Notes: generated by a model from the letters alone, not told the origin. A stretch of 64,000 bases of DNA from Streptomyces sp. AC512_CC834 (GCF_019049325.1 NZ_JAGMUO010000128.1:62001-126000), one strand, 5' to 3'. Counted from the first letter of the stretch, positions 1 through 9,097 are shown. Made by a program: numbers and translations.

Positions 1-275
1 CGTCGGTGGACCTGCCGGTGTCCGGCAAGGGCGCCAAGGCGGTCCAGTACACGCTGACCTCGTCGGCGGACCGCGCCAAGGCCCCGGCCGGCTGGAAGCT
101 CCAGGGTTCGGCCGACGGCACGAAGTGGCGGACGCTGGACGAGCGCTCGGGTGAATCCTTCGCCTGGGACCGGCAGACGCGGGCGTTCTCGGTGAAGTCG
201 CCGGGCTCGTACGCGAAGTACCGGCTGGTCCTGGACGGCGAGCACACGCTGGCGGAGGTGGAACTGCTGGCGTAG
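1..275 (+). CDS. C-terminal end of a GH92-type glycosidase (partial)
   Basis: Only the last 91 or so codons are in the window and the gene begins upstream. The reading frame is open from base 3 and stops at TAG 273-275. The residues form a small beta-sandwich, discoidin-like tail: a Tyr-Thr-Leu-Thr-Ser-Ser start, then GWKLQGSADGTKWRTLDE, then a segment with YAKYRLVLDGEHTLAEVELL. This is the tail commonly appended to secreted Streptomyces GH92 alpha-mannosidases, where it probably binds carbohydrate. The catalytic domain cannot be checked here. The family name is an inference from the tail alone; other secreted glycosidases carry similar modules. Confidence 0.6.
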   Translation, partial: SVDLPVSGKGAKAVQYTLTSSADRAKAPAGWKLQGSADGTKWRTLDERSGESFAWDRQTRAFSVKSPGSYAKYRLVLDGEHTLAEVELLA

Positions 276-294
276 GCGACGGACGGACAAACGG

Positions 295-328
295 GCGGCG
301 GGTTCGGGCTTCGGCCGGAACCCGCCGC
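295..328 (+). terminator. Hairpin terminator after the glycosidase gene
   Basis: An 11-bp perfect inverted repeat (GCGGCGGGTTC at 295-305 with its complement at 318-328) encloses a 12-nt GC-rich loop, 20 bases after the stop codon. There is no U-tract, which is normal for Streptomyces terminators. Confidence 0.75.
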
Positions 329-430
329 TCTCTCGTGCCGCCCCATTCCCCTGAGCCGACGCATGCACCAAAATGAGCGGGCGCCGTCGGCGGCCGCCGG
401 GGGGGCGTCACGCATCGTCAGGGGGAACAC

Positions 431-961
431 ATGCGGACCACCATCGGCAAACGGGTCACAGGTCTGGTCACGGGCGCGCTGCTGGCGGCGGGGGCGCTGT
501 TCGCGACCGCCGCGCCGGCCCAGGCCTACAGCCCGGATCCCAGCGTCTCCACGTACTACCGCAACACCAGCAACTGCCCGTGCAGCGGCGGCACGCTCAG
601 CGACCCGTTCGACGGCACCTACTTCGAACGCGACGCGGGCGGCTGGGCCGTCAAGATGGAGCTGAACGACGCGGGCTGGTTCATCGGCAAGGTCGAGTTC
701 CACCCGGACGGCGAGAAGCTCTGGGTGTACGACACCAAGAACGACGGCGACGGGTTCTACGTGGCCGTCGGCTACTCGTCGGGGGGCTCGTACCACGACC
801 TGGGCACCTTCTCGGCGCCGGGCACCTCGGCCACCGTGGACATGACGGTCAAGAACTTCAGCATCCCGGACGGCGCGTACGTGGACATCACGGTCTACGA
901 CGGTTCCGGCCGTTCCGACTACATCGACGCGGCGCGCGGCACCGGCGGCGCGGTCGCCTGA
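431..961 (+). CDS. Small secreted protein of unknown function
   Basis: The 176-residue product starts with a clear Sec signal peptide: MRTTIGKRV, a hydrophobic stretch LVTGALLAAGALFA, and an AQA-Y cleavage site near residue 32. The mature part of about 140 residues is rich in Gly, Asp, Tyr and Ser, has two Cys close together (residues about 49-51), and looks all-beta. I do not recognise a family. The ATG follows AGGGGGA, a good ribosome binding site. The gene lies 3 nt before the alpha-glucuronidase start, so the two may be co-translated; a role in polysaccharide binding is possible but unproven. Confidence 0.85.
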   Translation: MRTTIGKRVTGLVTGALLAAGALFATAAPAQAYSPDPSVSTYYRNTSNCPCSGGTLSDPFDGTYFERDAGGWAVKMELNDAGWFIGKVEFHPDGEKLWVYDTKNDGDGFYVAVGYSSGGSYHDLGTFSAPGTSATVDMTVKNFSIPDGAYVDITVYDGSGRSDYIDAARGTGGAVA

Positions 962-964
962 CGC

Positions 965-2971
965 GTGGATGCCGCCGTCGACCCGGCCTGGCTGCCGGAC
1001 GCTGCCTTCCGTGCGGTCGGCGTCCGGCGCACGCTGATCCGCGGGAGCGGGCCGCTCGCGGACACGGTGCGCGGCGAAGTGGCGGCGGCCTGCGAGCGGT
1101 TCGGGGGCGCGGTCGTACGGGAGGAGGCCCCGGCCGACCTGGTGCTGGAGCTGGCCGACGGGAGCGCGGACGGGAGCACCGGTGACTTCGGCGGCTTCGG
1201 CGGCTTCGGCGGCTTCGGCGGCTTCGGCGACGAGGGCTTCGCGTACGTCCGTGCGGGCGGCCGGGCCACCGTCACGGCGTCCGGCGGACGCGGGCTGCTG
1301 TACGGCCTGTTCCACGTCGTGCGGCTCGGCGAGGCGGCGTTCCGGGGCGGTCCTGCCCGCGAGGAGCACCGCCCGGCGCTCGCGCTGCGGATGCTGGACC
1401 ACTGGGACAACGTGGCCGTGCACCCGGTGATGGGCCAGGTCGAGCGGGGCTACGCGGGCGGTTCGCTGTTCTGGGCCGACGGCCGGGCCCGCGACGACCT
1501 GGACCGGGTGCGGGCGTACGGCAGGCTGCTGGCGTCCTGCGGGATCAACGCGCTCTGCGTCAACAACGTCAACGTGCACGCGACCGAGGCGCGTCTGCTC
1601 ACCGACCGGATGGGTGACGTGGCCGCGATCGCCGACGTGTTGCGTCCGTACGGCATCCGTACGCATCTGTCGGTCACTTTCGCCGCGCCGATGGTGCTGG
1701 GCGGGCTGCCCACCGCCGATCCGCTGGACGAGGCGGTGCGACGCTGGTGGGCGGAGGCGACGCGCCGGGTGTACGAGGAGATCGGCGACTTCGGCGGGTA
1801 CGTCGTGAAGGCCGACTCGGAGGGGCAGCCCGGCCCGTTCGCCTACGGCCGCTCGCACGCCGACGGTGCGAACCTGCTGGCAGCCGCGCTGGAACCGTAC
1901 CGCGGCACGGTCCACTGGCGGGCGTTCGTCTACGACCACCGCCAGGACTGGCGGGACCGGACGACGGACCGGGCCCGGGCCGCGTACGACCACTTCGTGC
2001 CGCTGGACGGAGGCTTCGCCGCGAACGCGGTGCTCCAGGTCAAGCACGGCCCGATGGACTTCCAGGTGCGCGAGCCGCTCTCGCCGCTGATCGGCGCGAT
2101 GCCGGGCACCCGGCTCGCGGTGGAGGTGCAGGCCACGCAGGAGTACACCGGGCAGCAGCGGCACGTGTGCTGGCTGGGCCCGATGTGGAGCGAGGCGTTG
2201 CGGTTCCGCCCGGACGGCGAGGTGGACGTCGGGCGGCTGGCCGACGCCCTGGTGGCGGTGTCCAACGTGGGCGACGACCCGTTCTGGACCGGCCACCCGC
2301 TCGCCCAGGCCAACCTGTACACCTTCGGGCGGCTCGCCTGGGACCCGGCGGCGGACCCGCGGGCGGTCCTCGACGAGTGGATCGCGCTGACCCATCCGGG
2401 AACCGGGCGGCGGCTGGCCGAGGGCCTGCACGCGGTGCTCGACGGCTCCTGGTCGACGTACGAGAAGTACACCGCCCCGCTCGGCGTCGGCTTCATGGTG
2501 CAGCCGGGGCACCACTACGGGCCGAGCGTGGACGGCTACGAGTACAGCCCCTGGGGCACCTACCACTTCGCGGACCGCGACGGCGTCGGAGTGGACCGCG
2601 GCGCGGCGACCGGCACCGGGTACGCGGCCCAGTACGCCAAGCCCTGGGCGGAGCTGTACGAGTCCCTGGACACCTGCCCCGACGAACTGCTGCTGTTCTT
2701 CCACCACGTGCCCTACGGCCATGTGCTGCACAGCGGGAGGACCGTGATCCAGCACATCTACGACACCCACTTCGAGGGCGTCGAGGAGGCCGAGGAGGCC
2801 GGCCGGGTGTGGGCGGGCCTCGTGGACCTGGTGGACGCGGACCGGCACGCGCGCGTGGCGGAGCGGTTCGAGGAGCAGGTGCGCTCCGCCCGGGAGTGGC
2901 GCGACCAGGTCAACAGCTACTTCCTGCGCAAGTCCGGGGTGCCGGACGAACGAGGTCGGACGATCTGCTGA
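965..2971 (+). CDS. aguA: GH67 alpha-glucuronidase
   Basis: The 668-residue protein matches the full GH67 layout: an N-terminal alpha/beta domain (about 1-130), a catalytic TIM barrel and a C-terminal helical domain. Visible family blocks are RMLDHWDNVAVHPVMGQVER, ERGYAGGSLFW, CGINALCVNNVN, the acidic block VVKADSEGQPGPFAYGRSH, and HHYGPSVDGYEYSPWGTYHF. No signal peptide is present, so the enzyme is intracellular, as usual for GH67. It removes (4-O-methyl)glucuronic acid from the non-reducing ends of aldouronic acids derived from glucuronoxylan. The GTG start has a poor ribosome binding site and lies 3 nt after the previous stop, which suggests translational coupling. The gene ends 7 nt from the convergent GH42 gene. 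Residues about 74-88 are an in-frame Phe-Gly-Gly repeat insert (see the repeat feature). Confidence 0.93.
   Translation: MDAAVDPAWLPDAAFRAVGVRRTLIRGSGPLADTVRGEVAAACERFGGAVVREEAPADLVLELADGSADGSTGDFGGFGGFGGFGGFGDEGFAYVRAGGRATVTASGGRGLLYGLFHVVRLGEAAFRGGPAREEHRPALALRMLDHWDNVAVHPVMGQVERGYAGGSLFWADGRARDDLDRVRAYGRLLASCGINALCVNNVNVHATEARLLTDRMGDVAAIADVLRPYGIRTHLSVTFAAPMVLGGLPTADPLDEAVRRWWAEATRRVYEEIGDFGGYVVKADSEGQPGPFAYGRSHADGANLLAAALEPYRGTVHWRAFVYDHRQDWRDRTTDRARAAYDHFVPLDGGFAANAVLQVKHGPMDFQVREPLSPLIGAMPGTRLAVEVQATQEYTGQQRHVCWLGPMWSEALRFRPDGEVDVGRLADALVAVSNVGDDPFWTGHPLAQANLYTFGRLAWDPAADPRAVLDEWIALTHPGTGRRLAEGLHAVLDGSWSTYEKYTAPLGVGFMVQPGHHYGPSVDGYEYSPWGTYHFADRDGVGVDRGAATGTGYAAQYAKPWAELYESLDTCPDELLLFFHHVPYGHVLHSGRTVIQHIYDTHFEGVEEAEEAGRVWAGLVDLVDADRHARVAERFEEQVRSAREWRDQVNSYFLRKSGVPDERGRTIC
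1186..1229 (+). repeat. 9-bp tandem repeat inside aguA (Phe-Gly-Gly repeat)
   Basis: The 9-bp unit CTTCGGCGG is present in four exact copies plus 8 bases of a fifth. Each unit encodes Phe-Gly-Gly and a change in copy number keeps frame. It sits in a loop of the GH67 N-terminal domain. Confidence 0.9.
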
Positions 2972-2978
2972 AGACGAT

Positions 2979-4997
2979 CTACCGAAGGCGCAGGACCGCG
3001 ACCCCGTGCGGGTCGAGGGTGAGCGGCTCGCCCCGGTCCGTGCGCCTGCCCGTGAGCAGGTCCTCGGCGGTGGCGTGGGCCGTCAGGCGGGCCGGCTCGG
3101 GGGCGTGGTTGAGGAGGAAGAGCAGGCGGGTGCCGTCGGGGGTGACCCGGTGCGCGGTCTCGACGGCGGCGTGGTCCGCGTGGGGGCCGACGAGGTCGTG
3201 CCGGGCGAGGACGCGGCGGACCACGTGGTCGACGCCCGGCTGGTCGAGGGCCGTGGCTACGTACCAGGCCTCGCCCGCGCCGACGCGGTGGCGGGTGACG
3301 GCCGGGGTGCCGGCGTAGAAGTCCGCGCCGTACGTGCCGACGGGCTCGGCGCCGCGGGGCCGCACGATCTCGAAGACGAGGCGTGCGCCGGCGGTGAGGT
3401 CGCCGAGACGGACGGGGTTGACCACGTCCTCGGGGCGGGCGTCCCACTCGTCGATCCGGATGCCCATCAGCGGGGCGAGCGGGCCGGGCACGTCGGCCGG
3501 GAAGGCGCGGTCGTGCTCGTCGCAGCGCGCGGTGAGGAAGGTGGCGAGGACGCTGCCGCCGCGCCGGACGAGGGCCTCCAGGCGGGCCGCGAGGTCGCCC
3601 TTGACCAGGTGGAGCACCGGGGCGAGGACCACGTCGTACGGCGTCAGGTCGGCCGTGACCGGGACGACGTCCACGTCGGCGCCGGCCTCGCGGGCGGCCC
3701 GGTAGTAGGCGTGCACGACGTCCGGGTAGCGGACCGGGCGGGAGGGCCCGTCGGAGATCTCCAGGGCCCACCAACTGTCCCAGTCGAAGAGCAGCGCGGT
3801 GCGGGCGGGAGTGCGGGCGCCGAGGGTGGTCGCGCCGAGATCGGACAGTTCCCGGCCCAGTTCGGCGACCTCCTGGAAGACGCGGGTGTCGTCGCGGCCG
3901 GCGTGGCCGACCACCGCGCCGTGGTACTTCTCGCAGGCGCCGCGCGAGGCTCGCAGTTGGAAGTAGAGGGCGGCGTCGGCGCCGTGCGCGATCGCCTGCC
4001 AGGTGGCCAGGCGCAGTTCGCCGGGGCGTCTGAGCGGGTTCACGTCGCGGCAGGCCGTGGTGGACGGCGTCTGCTCCATCAGCCAGAAGGGGGCGCCGTC
4101 CTTGAGGCCGCGTGTCAGGTCGTGCCCGAGGGCGGCCCGGGTGGGCGGGGCGTCCGGGGGCGGGTAGTTGTCCCAGGACGCGAAGTCGAGGTGGGGCGCC
4201 CAGCGGTGGTAGTCGAGGGGCCGGTACAGGCCCATGAGGTTGGTGGTGACGGGGGTGTCCGGGTCGTGCGCGCGGATCGCCTCCTTCTCGCCGAGGAAGC
4301 AGCCGAGCAGGGCGTCGGTGGTGAAGCGGTGGTAGTCCAGGGTGATGCCCTGGAAGGCGGTGTGGTCGGGTCCGCGCCAGTGCTCGGTGAGCGCGCTGGG
4401 CGGTTCGATCTGGTCCCAGTCGGTGTAGCGGTGCGACCAGAAGGTGGTCCACCAGGCGTCGTTGAGGGCGTCGAGGGTCTCGTACCGCGCGCGCAGCCAG
4501 GCGCGGAAGGCGTCGGCGCACAGGTCGCAGTAGCAGGCTCCGCCGTACTCGTTGTTGATGTGCCAGGCGAGCAGGGCGGGGTGGCCGGCGTAGCGCTCGG
4601 CGAGCCGGGCGGCGAGTGCGGTGGCCGCGCCGCGGTAGGCCGTTGAGGCGGGGCAGAAGTTGTGGCGCTGTCCGTAGCGGTGCCTGCGGCCCTCGAAGTC
4701 GGTCCGGTTGACCTCGGGGTGCCGTTTGGCGAGCCAGGGCGGGACGGCGGCGGTGCCGGTGGCCAGGCAGACGCGACGGCCATGGGTGGCGGCGCGATCG
4801 AGGACGCGGTCGAGGGTGGTGAAGTCGTACGTTCCCGGGTCGGGTTGGGTGAGGGACCAGGAGAAGACGCCGACGGTGAGGGTGTCGATGCCCGCCTTCG
4901 TGAACAGGCGGTGGTCCTCGGCCCAGGTGGCTTCCGGCCACTGCTCGGGGTTGTAGTCGCCGCCGTACGGGATCTTCGAGGTGCGGGGCGCTGTCAT
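2979..4997 (-). CDS. GH42 beta-galactosidase
   Basis: The protein has 672 residues with the GH42 order: TIM barrel (about 1-385), trimerisation domain, and a beta-sandwich ending in DPHGVAVLRLR. The start has the family block IPYGGDYNPEQWP. The likely acid/base is Glu150 in WHINNEYGG and the nucleophile Glu308 in FWLMEQTPS. The nearby CYCDLC cysteines correspond to the GH42 zinc site. It hydrolyses beta-galactosides (some members act on alpha-arabinosides) in the cytoplasm; no signal peptide is seen. The ATG at 4997 overlaps the stop of the DUF624 gene by 4 nt (ATGA), so this is the last gene of the minus-strand sugar operon. In this xylan setting it may remove galactose or arabinose side chains, which is an inference. 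Confidence 0.93.
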   Translation of the reverse strand: MTAPRTSKIPYGGDYNPEQWPEATWAEDHRLFTKAGIDTLTVGVFSWSLTQPDPGTYDFTTLDRVLDRAATHGRRVCLATGTAAVPPWLAKRHPEVNRTDFEGRRHRYGQRHNFCPASTAYRGAATALAARLAERYAGHPALLAWHINNEYGGACYCDLCADAFRAWLRARYETLDALNDAWWTTFWSHRYTDWDQIEPPSALTEHWRGPDHTAFQGITLDYHRFTTDALLGCFLGEKEAIRAHDPDTPVTTNLMGLYRPLDYHRWAPHLDFASWDNYPPPDAPPTRAALGHDLTRGLKDGAPFWLMEQTPSTTACRDVNPLRRPGELRLATWQAIAHGADAALYFQLRASRGACEKYHGAVVGHAGRDDTRVFQEVAELGRELSDLGATTLGARTPARTALLFDWDSWWALEISDGPSRPVRYPDVVHAYYRAAREAGADVDVVPVTADLTPYDVVLAPVLHLVKGDLAARLEALVRRGGSVLATFLTARCDEHDRAFPADVPGPLAPLMGIRIDEWDARPEDVVNPVRLGDLTAGARLVFEIVRPRGAEPVGTYGADFYAGTPAVTRHRVGAGEAWYVATALDQPGVDHVVRRVLARHDLVGPHADHAAVETAHRVTPDGTRLLFLLNHAPEPARLTAHATAEDLLTGRRTDRGEPLTLDPHGVAVLRLR

Positions 4998-5677
4998 GCG
5001 GTGAACTCCTCCTGGGTCTCGGCGATCACCGGTCGGCTGCTGTGCAGCAGGGAGAGCAGCAGGGGCGCGGCCAGCAGGGCGGGCAGGGCCTCGGTCATGA
5101 GGGCGGTCAGGGCGGCGGCCAGGAGCAGCAGCGAGGCGGCGCCGAGGGTGGCGCGGCCGTGCCGGAGCAGGAAGTACGCGGCGAGGCGGGCGGTGTCGCG
5201 GGTGCGGAAGGTGAACAGGGAGGTGAGGACGAGGGCGTGCGCGCCCCACAGGAGACAACCGGCGCCCACGAGCGCGAGGAGCACCGCCCACCAGCCGGGC
5301 AGGCCGCTGGCGGTGAAGTGGGTGAGGGTGAAGGCGATGACGGTGAGCCAGGCCAGCAGCGGCGCCCACAGCCGCAGTGCGGGGAGGGCGCCCAGCCGCC
5401 AGCCGCGCAGGTAGGCGCGGGCCGGGTGGAGGTCGGTGAGGTCGGCGCTGCGGTGGTGCAGGGCGTACACGGCGGCGGACAGGGCCGGACCGAGGGGCAG
5501 CAGGCAGAGGGCGACGAGGGGGAGGTTGGCGGGGTCGGGCGCGAGCAGGAACAGTGGGGCGAGGCCGGGTGCGGCGGCCAGGAGCAGCAGGGCCTCGACG
5601 GTGAGCAGGGTGTGGATCAGCGCGGCGGCACGGGACAGCACACCGGTGCCGAAGTCGGCGACCCGCCCGACGCTCAC
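4994..5677 (-). CDS. DUF624 (YesL-type) membrane protein
   Basis: A 227-residue membrane protein with about five or six hydrophobic segments (for example LLTVEALLLLAAAPGLAPLF, WAPLLAWLTVIAFTLTHF, ATLGAASLLLLAAALTALM). The pattern fits DUF624/YesL proteins, whose function is unknown but which are regularly encoded beside LplABC-type sugar transporters and glycosidases. The GTG start at 5677 is chosen because the region upstream is a 36-bp repeat array. Its stop overlaps the GH42 start by 4 nt. It could help transport or sense the sugar; this is inferred only from the company it keeps. Confidence 0.8.
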   Translation of the reverse strand: MSVGRVADFGTGVLSRAAALIHTLLTVEALLLLAAAPGLAPLFLLAPDPANLPLVALCLLPLGPALSAAVYALHHRSADLTDLHPARAYLRGWRLGALPALRLWAPLLAWLTVIAFTLTHFTASGLPGWWAVLLALVGAGCLLWGAHALVLTSLFTFRTRDTARLAAYFLLRHGRATLGAASLLLLAAALTALMTEALPALLAAPLLLSLLHSSRPVIAETQEEFTA

Positions 5678-5687
5678 GCGGGCACCC

Positions 5688-5903
5688 GCCCAACAGCCGA
5701 CGCGGCGCTCACACCGGGGCCCGGCCCAGCAACCGGCACGACACCCACACCGGGCCCCGGCCCAGCAGGCAGCGCGGCGCTCACGCCACGCCCCCGCCCA
5801 ACAGCCGACGCGGCACCCACACCACGCCCCCGCCCATCAACCGGCACGACACCCACACCGGGGCCCGGCCGAGCAGGCGGCACGGTGCTCACGCCGGGTC
5901 CCC
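5688..5903 (-). repeat. Six-copy 36-bp tandem repeat (minisatellite)
   Basis: Six consecutive 36-bp units (beginning GCCCAACAGCCGACGCGGCG in the first) fill the gap between the GH39 stop and the DUF624 start, and extend over the last 15 bases of the GH39 gene. Unit types alternate in part: copies 1 and 4 begin alike, as do copies 2 and 5. A degenerate partial seventh unit continues to about 5916. Read on the minus strand, the array has an open frame of 12-residue Pro-Gly-Val repeats, but no good ribosome binding site. Confidence 0.9.
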
Positions 5904-7412
5904 GCCGAGTAGGCGGTGTTCGTCCCACCAGGGCGGGGTTTCGTCCTCGACGGGGCTCGCCTCGATGAAGGTGACCTCGTGCCGGGCGAGGGTGACCGGC
6001 AGGTCGACGCGGCCGTCCTCGACGGGCAGGGTCCGGTGGGTGCGGGCGGGTTCGGCGGCCTCGTGGAGGACGTCGAGCCGGTGGGGCCGGGGTGAGCGGG
6101 GGCTGCCCATGCGGCGCCAGGCGGTGTACGCGTTGCCGTGCTCCTCGTCCACGCTCAGGCGCCGGACGAACGCCTCGCCCGCCCCGCCGGCAGGGCCGAC
6201 CGGCAGGGACAGCCGCAGCGCGTGCGCCTCCGGGCCGGGTGTGGCGCCGGACGGGTCGACGGGGGCCCAGGCGAGGACGGTGACCCGGCCGTCCGGGTGC
6301 CGGGTGACGAGGTGGTCGTCGCCGCGCGTCAGCAGGTCGGGGCCCATCCGGGCGAGGAAGGCGTACAGATGGTAGGTCGGCTTCCTCACCTGCCGGTGGG
6401 TGAGCAGTCCGAAGCCGCCGTGGAACAGGGCGGTGGGAACGCCGGACTCCTCGAAGACGTCGCTGAACGTCCAGTACGAGAAGGAGTCGACGAGGTCGCC
6501 GCCGCCTGCCAGGACCGGGGCGAGGTAGGCGGCGTGGAAGGCGGTGTCGTGGATGTGGTTGTCGGGCCGGTAGGAGGAGTTGAACTCGGTGATGTGCACG
6601 GGCACGTCCGCGAGACGGGTGCCCTTGAGGGTGCGGCGGGGTTCGGCGAACTGGTCGAGGAGTTTCCCGGCCGGGGCGAGCGTCTGGTGCGTGCCGAACG
6701 GGACGTGCTGGGCGGGGCCGGAGCTGTAGGCGTGGCGGGACACGAAGTCGACCGGCACGTCACGTCGTTCGGCGAACTCGGCGAACCGCTCCAGCCATCC
6801 CGCACCCGCACCCGGTGACAGCGCGGGGCCGCCCACCCGGAGGTCCGCGTCCACCTCCTTCACGGCGTGCGCGGTGGCCTCGTAGAACCGGTGGTAGGTG
6901 CTCTCGTCCGCGTCCGGCCAGAAGGCGGGCATGTCGGGCTCGTTCCACACCTCGACGGGCCAGGTGCGTACTTCGTCGAGGCCGTACCGGTCGACGAGGT
7001 GGGCGAGCGTCGCCTGTACGAGCGCGGTCCACTCGGCGAGGTCACGGGGAGGGGTGACGTTTCCCCGCCACCAGAACGCCGTCTGGTCGCCGCTCGCCAG
7101 CTCGCTCGGCATGAAGTCCAGTTCGAGGTAGGGACGGAGACCGACGGCCAGGTAGGCGTCGACGACCTGGTCGACGTGGGTGAAGGAGTGGTGGACGTGG
7201 CGGGTGCCCTGGTGGGTGTAGGGGCGGTGGACGGCCATGGGGTCGCTGAACAGGCCGTGGCCGCGGATGTGTCGGAAGCCGATCTCGCGCTGGAGCAGGG
7301 CGAGGGAGTCCTGGTAGTCGCGGCGCAGGGCGAGGTCGAGGCGGCCGGTGCCGACGCAGGTCCGCCAGGCGTCGGGGAAGGGGCCGGCCGGCTCGGCGGG
7401 GACGCGGATCAT
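5889..7412 (-). CDS. GH39 beta-xylosidase
   Basis: The 507-residue intracellular protein has the GH39 catalytic barrel. The probable acid/base is Glu158 in VEVWNEPDMPAFW and the probable nucleophile is Glu276 in VHITEFNSSY; FRHIRGHGLFSD and the block around SYWTFSDVFEESG are also family-like. It would release xylose from the non-reducing end of xylo-oligosaccharides, complementing the GH67 enzyme. The ATG at 7412 overlaps the stop of the binding-protein gene by 4 nt, which fixes the start; longer readings run into that gene. The C-terminal end carries the first bases of the 36-bp repeat array. GH39 also contains iduronidases, but the xylan neighbourhood favours xylosidase. Confidence 0.88.
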   Translation of the reverse strand: MIRVPAEPAGPFPDAWRTCVGTGRLDLALRRDYQDSLALLQREIGFRHIRGHGLFSDPMAVHRPYTHQGTRHVHHSFTHVDQVVDAYLAVGLRPYLELDFMPSELASGDQTAFWWRGNVTPPRDLAEWTALVQATLAHLVDRYGLDEVRTWPVEVWNEPDMPAFWPDADESTYHRFYEATAHAVKEVDADLRVGGPALSPGAGAGWLERFAEFAERRDVPVDFVSRHAYSSGPAQHVPFGTHQTLAPAGKLLDQFAEPRRTLKGTRLADVPVHITEFNSSYRPDNHIHDTAFHAAYLAPVLAGGGDLVDSFSYWTFSDVFEESGVPTALFHGGFGLLTHRQVRKPTYHLYAFLARMGPDLLTRGDDHLVTRHPDGRVTVLAWAPVDPSGATPGPEAHALRLSLPVGPAGGAGEAFVRRLSVDEEHGNAYTAWRRMGSPRSPRPHRLDVLHEAAEPARTHRTLPVEDGRVDLPVTLARHEVTFIEASPVEDETPPWWDEHRLLGGDPA

Positions 7413-9061
7413 CCCTCCTCCTTGGCGAACCGCTCGTATGCCTTGTTGTGCACGTCGACCAACTGGTCCATGTTCTTGGCCTTCAGCTCGCTCACGTAGG
7501 CGTCCCATTCGGACATCGGGCGCTTGCCGAGGATGAACTGGAGGGTGTTCTGGCGGACGTGGTCCTTCAGCGGGGTCTCCCAGAGGGTTGCCTGTTCCTG
7601 TTCCACGGACTGGAGGGGGTGGGCGGGGTCGACGGGGAGTTCCTCGCGCCGGGACATGGCCTCCTGGAACTTCTTCTCGTCGGGGCTGAAGGCGGAGGAG
7701 ACCAGTTCCCAGCTACCGCCGTAGGAGAAGACGCCGTTGTAGAAGCCGTAGTCCTTCTGGAGGTCCTCGGGTGCGTCCGGGTCGGAGCCCATGAGGCTGA
7801 TGCCGTCGGCGACCCGGTACGTGCCGCCGGACTCGGTGTAGGTGACGCCCTCGACGCCCCACTTGGTGAACTTCTGGCCCTCGTCGGAGTACCAGAGCCA
7901 GTCCACGAACTGCATGAGGGCGACGAAGTCGTCACGCTCGAGGGCGTCGGCGGCGATCATCATGCCGTTCTCCAGGCGGGAGCCGCCGAGCACCACCGGG
8001 CCGGCCGGTCCGAGCGGGACCGGGATCATCTCGATGCTCGAGCCCTTGACCTGCCGCTGAAGGTTGTAGCGGTAGTTCTGCACCAGCTCCTGCGGGTTGG
8101 CGCTGATCGCGAAGGACTTCTCGGAGAGCAGCTTCCTGACCGCCTCGTCGTCGCTCTGGGTGAAGCCCTCCGGGTCCACCAGCTTCTCGTCGACGAGCCC
8201 CCGCAGGTACTCGATCATCTGCCGGTAGCCGCCCGTCGCGCCGGTGAAGACGAACTTCTCCGCCCGCGCGTCCCAACTGGTGTTCAGGTACGACCAGCCG
8301 GCCCGTACCCCGTGGGCCTGGCCGATGTACCCGAGCAGGGCGCCGCCCGGCTCGGGCTGGTTCCAGCGGTCGGAGAAGGGGTGGCTGCCGGGGTACTCCG
8401 ACTTGAGCGCCCGGAAGACGTCGGCCGTCTCCTCCAGTGTCGACGGCAGGTTCAGGCCCAGCCGGTCTAGGACGTCGGTGCGCAGCGCGAGGGAGTAGCC
8501 GGACTTGACCCGCTCGTGCAGGCCGGGCAGCAGGTAGTACTTGCCGTCGGACTGGCGCAGGGAGTCCACCTCGGGGTCCAGCTTCCATCTGCCGACCTTG
8601 TCACGGAAGTTGGGCATCAGCTTCACGTACTCACTGACGGCCAGGACGGACCCCGACGCCACGAACGGGGTCTCCTGCCCGGGGTAGGTCTTGGGCAGGA
8701 GCAGGGGCGCGTCGCCGGCGCCGATGAGCAGGCTGCGCTTCTTCTCGTAGTCGCTGAGGGGGACGTCGGTGCGCTTGAAGGTGACGCCGGTGCGCTTGGT
8801 CAGCTCCTTCCAGAGCAGCCAGCCGTCCTTCGGCGGATAGTTGGGGTTGCTGAGGTGCAACAGCGAGAAGGTGAGCGGCTTGGCGGCCTTGAACCGCTGC
8901 CCGGTCCGGTACTCCTTCATCGCGCCGTTCCGCTTCTTCGACAGGTCCTTGGAGTCCCCGCCGCCGTCGTCGCCGCTGCCGCAGCCGGTGAGCGCGGCGA
9001 GACCGGCGAAGCCCGCGGCCGCCAGGATCTGACGTCGCGATAGCTGTCCTGCGTTCTTCAC
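7409..9061 (-). CDS. LplA/YtcQ-type sugar-binding lipoprotein
   Basis: This 550-residue protein is the extracellular solute-binding part of the ABC importer. It starts with a twin-arginine-like signal (SRRQILAAAGFAG) and a lipobox LTGC, so Cys27 would be lipidated and anchor it to the outer face of the membrane. The length of about 550 residues and the block TGVTFKRTDVPLSDYEKKR fit the LplA/YtcQ family, which binds complex oligosaccharides such as aldouronates, rather than the shorter maltose-type proteins. Its gene follows the second permease gene by 36 nt and overlaps the GH39 start, placing it third in the operon. No ATPase gene is present; Streptomyces generally uses the shared MsiK ATPase. 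Confidence 0.9.
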   Translation of the reverse strand: MKNAGQLSRRQILAAAGFAGLAALTGCGSGDDGGGDSKDLSKKRNGAMKEYRTGQRFKAAKPLTFSLLHLSNPNYPPKDGWLLWKELTKRTGVTFKRTDVPLSDYEKKRSLLIGAGDAPLLLPKTYPGQETPFVASGSVLAVSEYVKLMPNFRDKVGRWKLDPEVDSLRQSDGKYYLLPGLHERVKSGYSLALRTDVLDRLGLNLPSTLEETADVFRALKSEYPGSHPFSDRWNQPEPGGALLGYIGQAHGVRAGWSYLNTSWDARAEKFVFTGATGGYRQMIEYLRGLVDEKLVDPEGFTQSDDEAVRKLLSEKSFAISANPQELVQNYRYNLQRQVKGSSIEMIPVPLGPAGPVVLGGSRLENGMMIAADALERDDFVALMQFVDWLWYSDEGQKFTKWGVEGVTYTESGGTYRVADGISLMGSDPDAPEDLQKDYGFYNGVFSYGGSWELVSSAFSPDEKKFQEAMSRREELPVDPAHPLQSVEQEQATLWETPLKDHVRQNTLQFILGKRPMSEWDAYVSELKAKNMDQLVDVHNKAYERFAKEEG

Positions 9062-9097
9062 GGTTGCTCCCTCTACTCCCTCGGGTGTGGCTGGGAC

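Noticed and set aside
5674..5928. 84-codon minus-strand frame of Pro-Gly-Val repeats
   Set aside because: Lies wholly in the 36-bp repeat array, lacks a ribosome binding site and simply reflects the 36-bp (12-codon) period.
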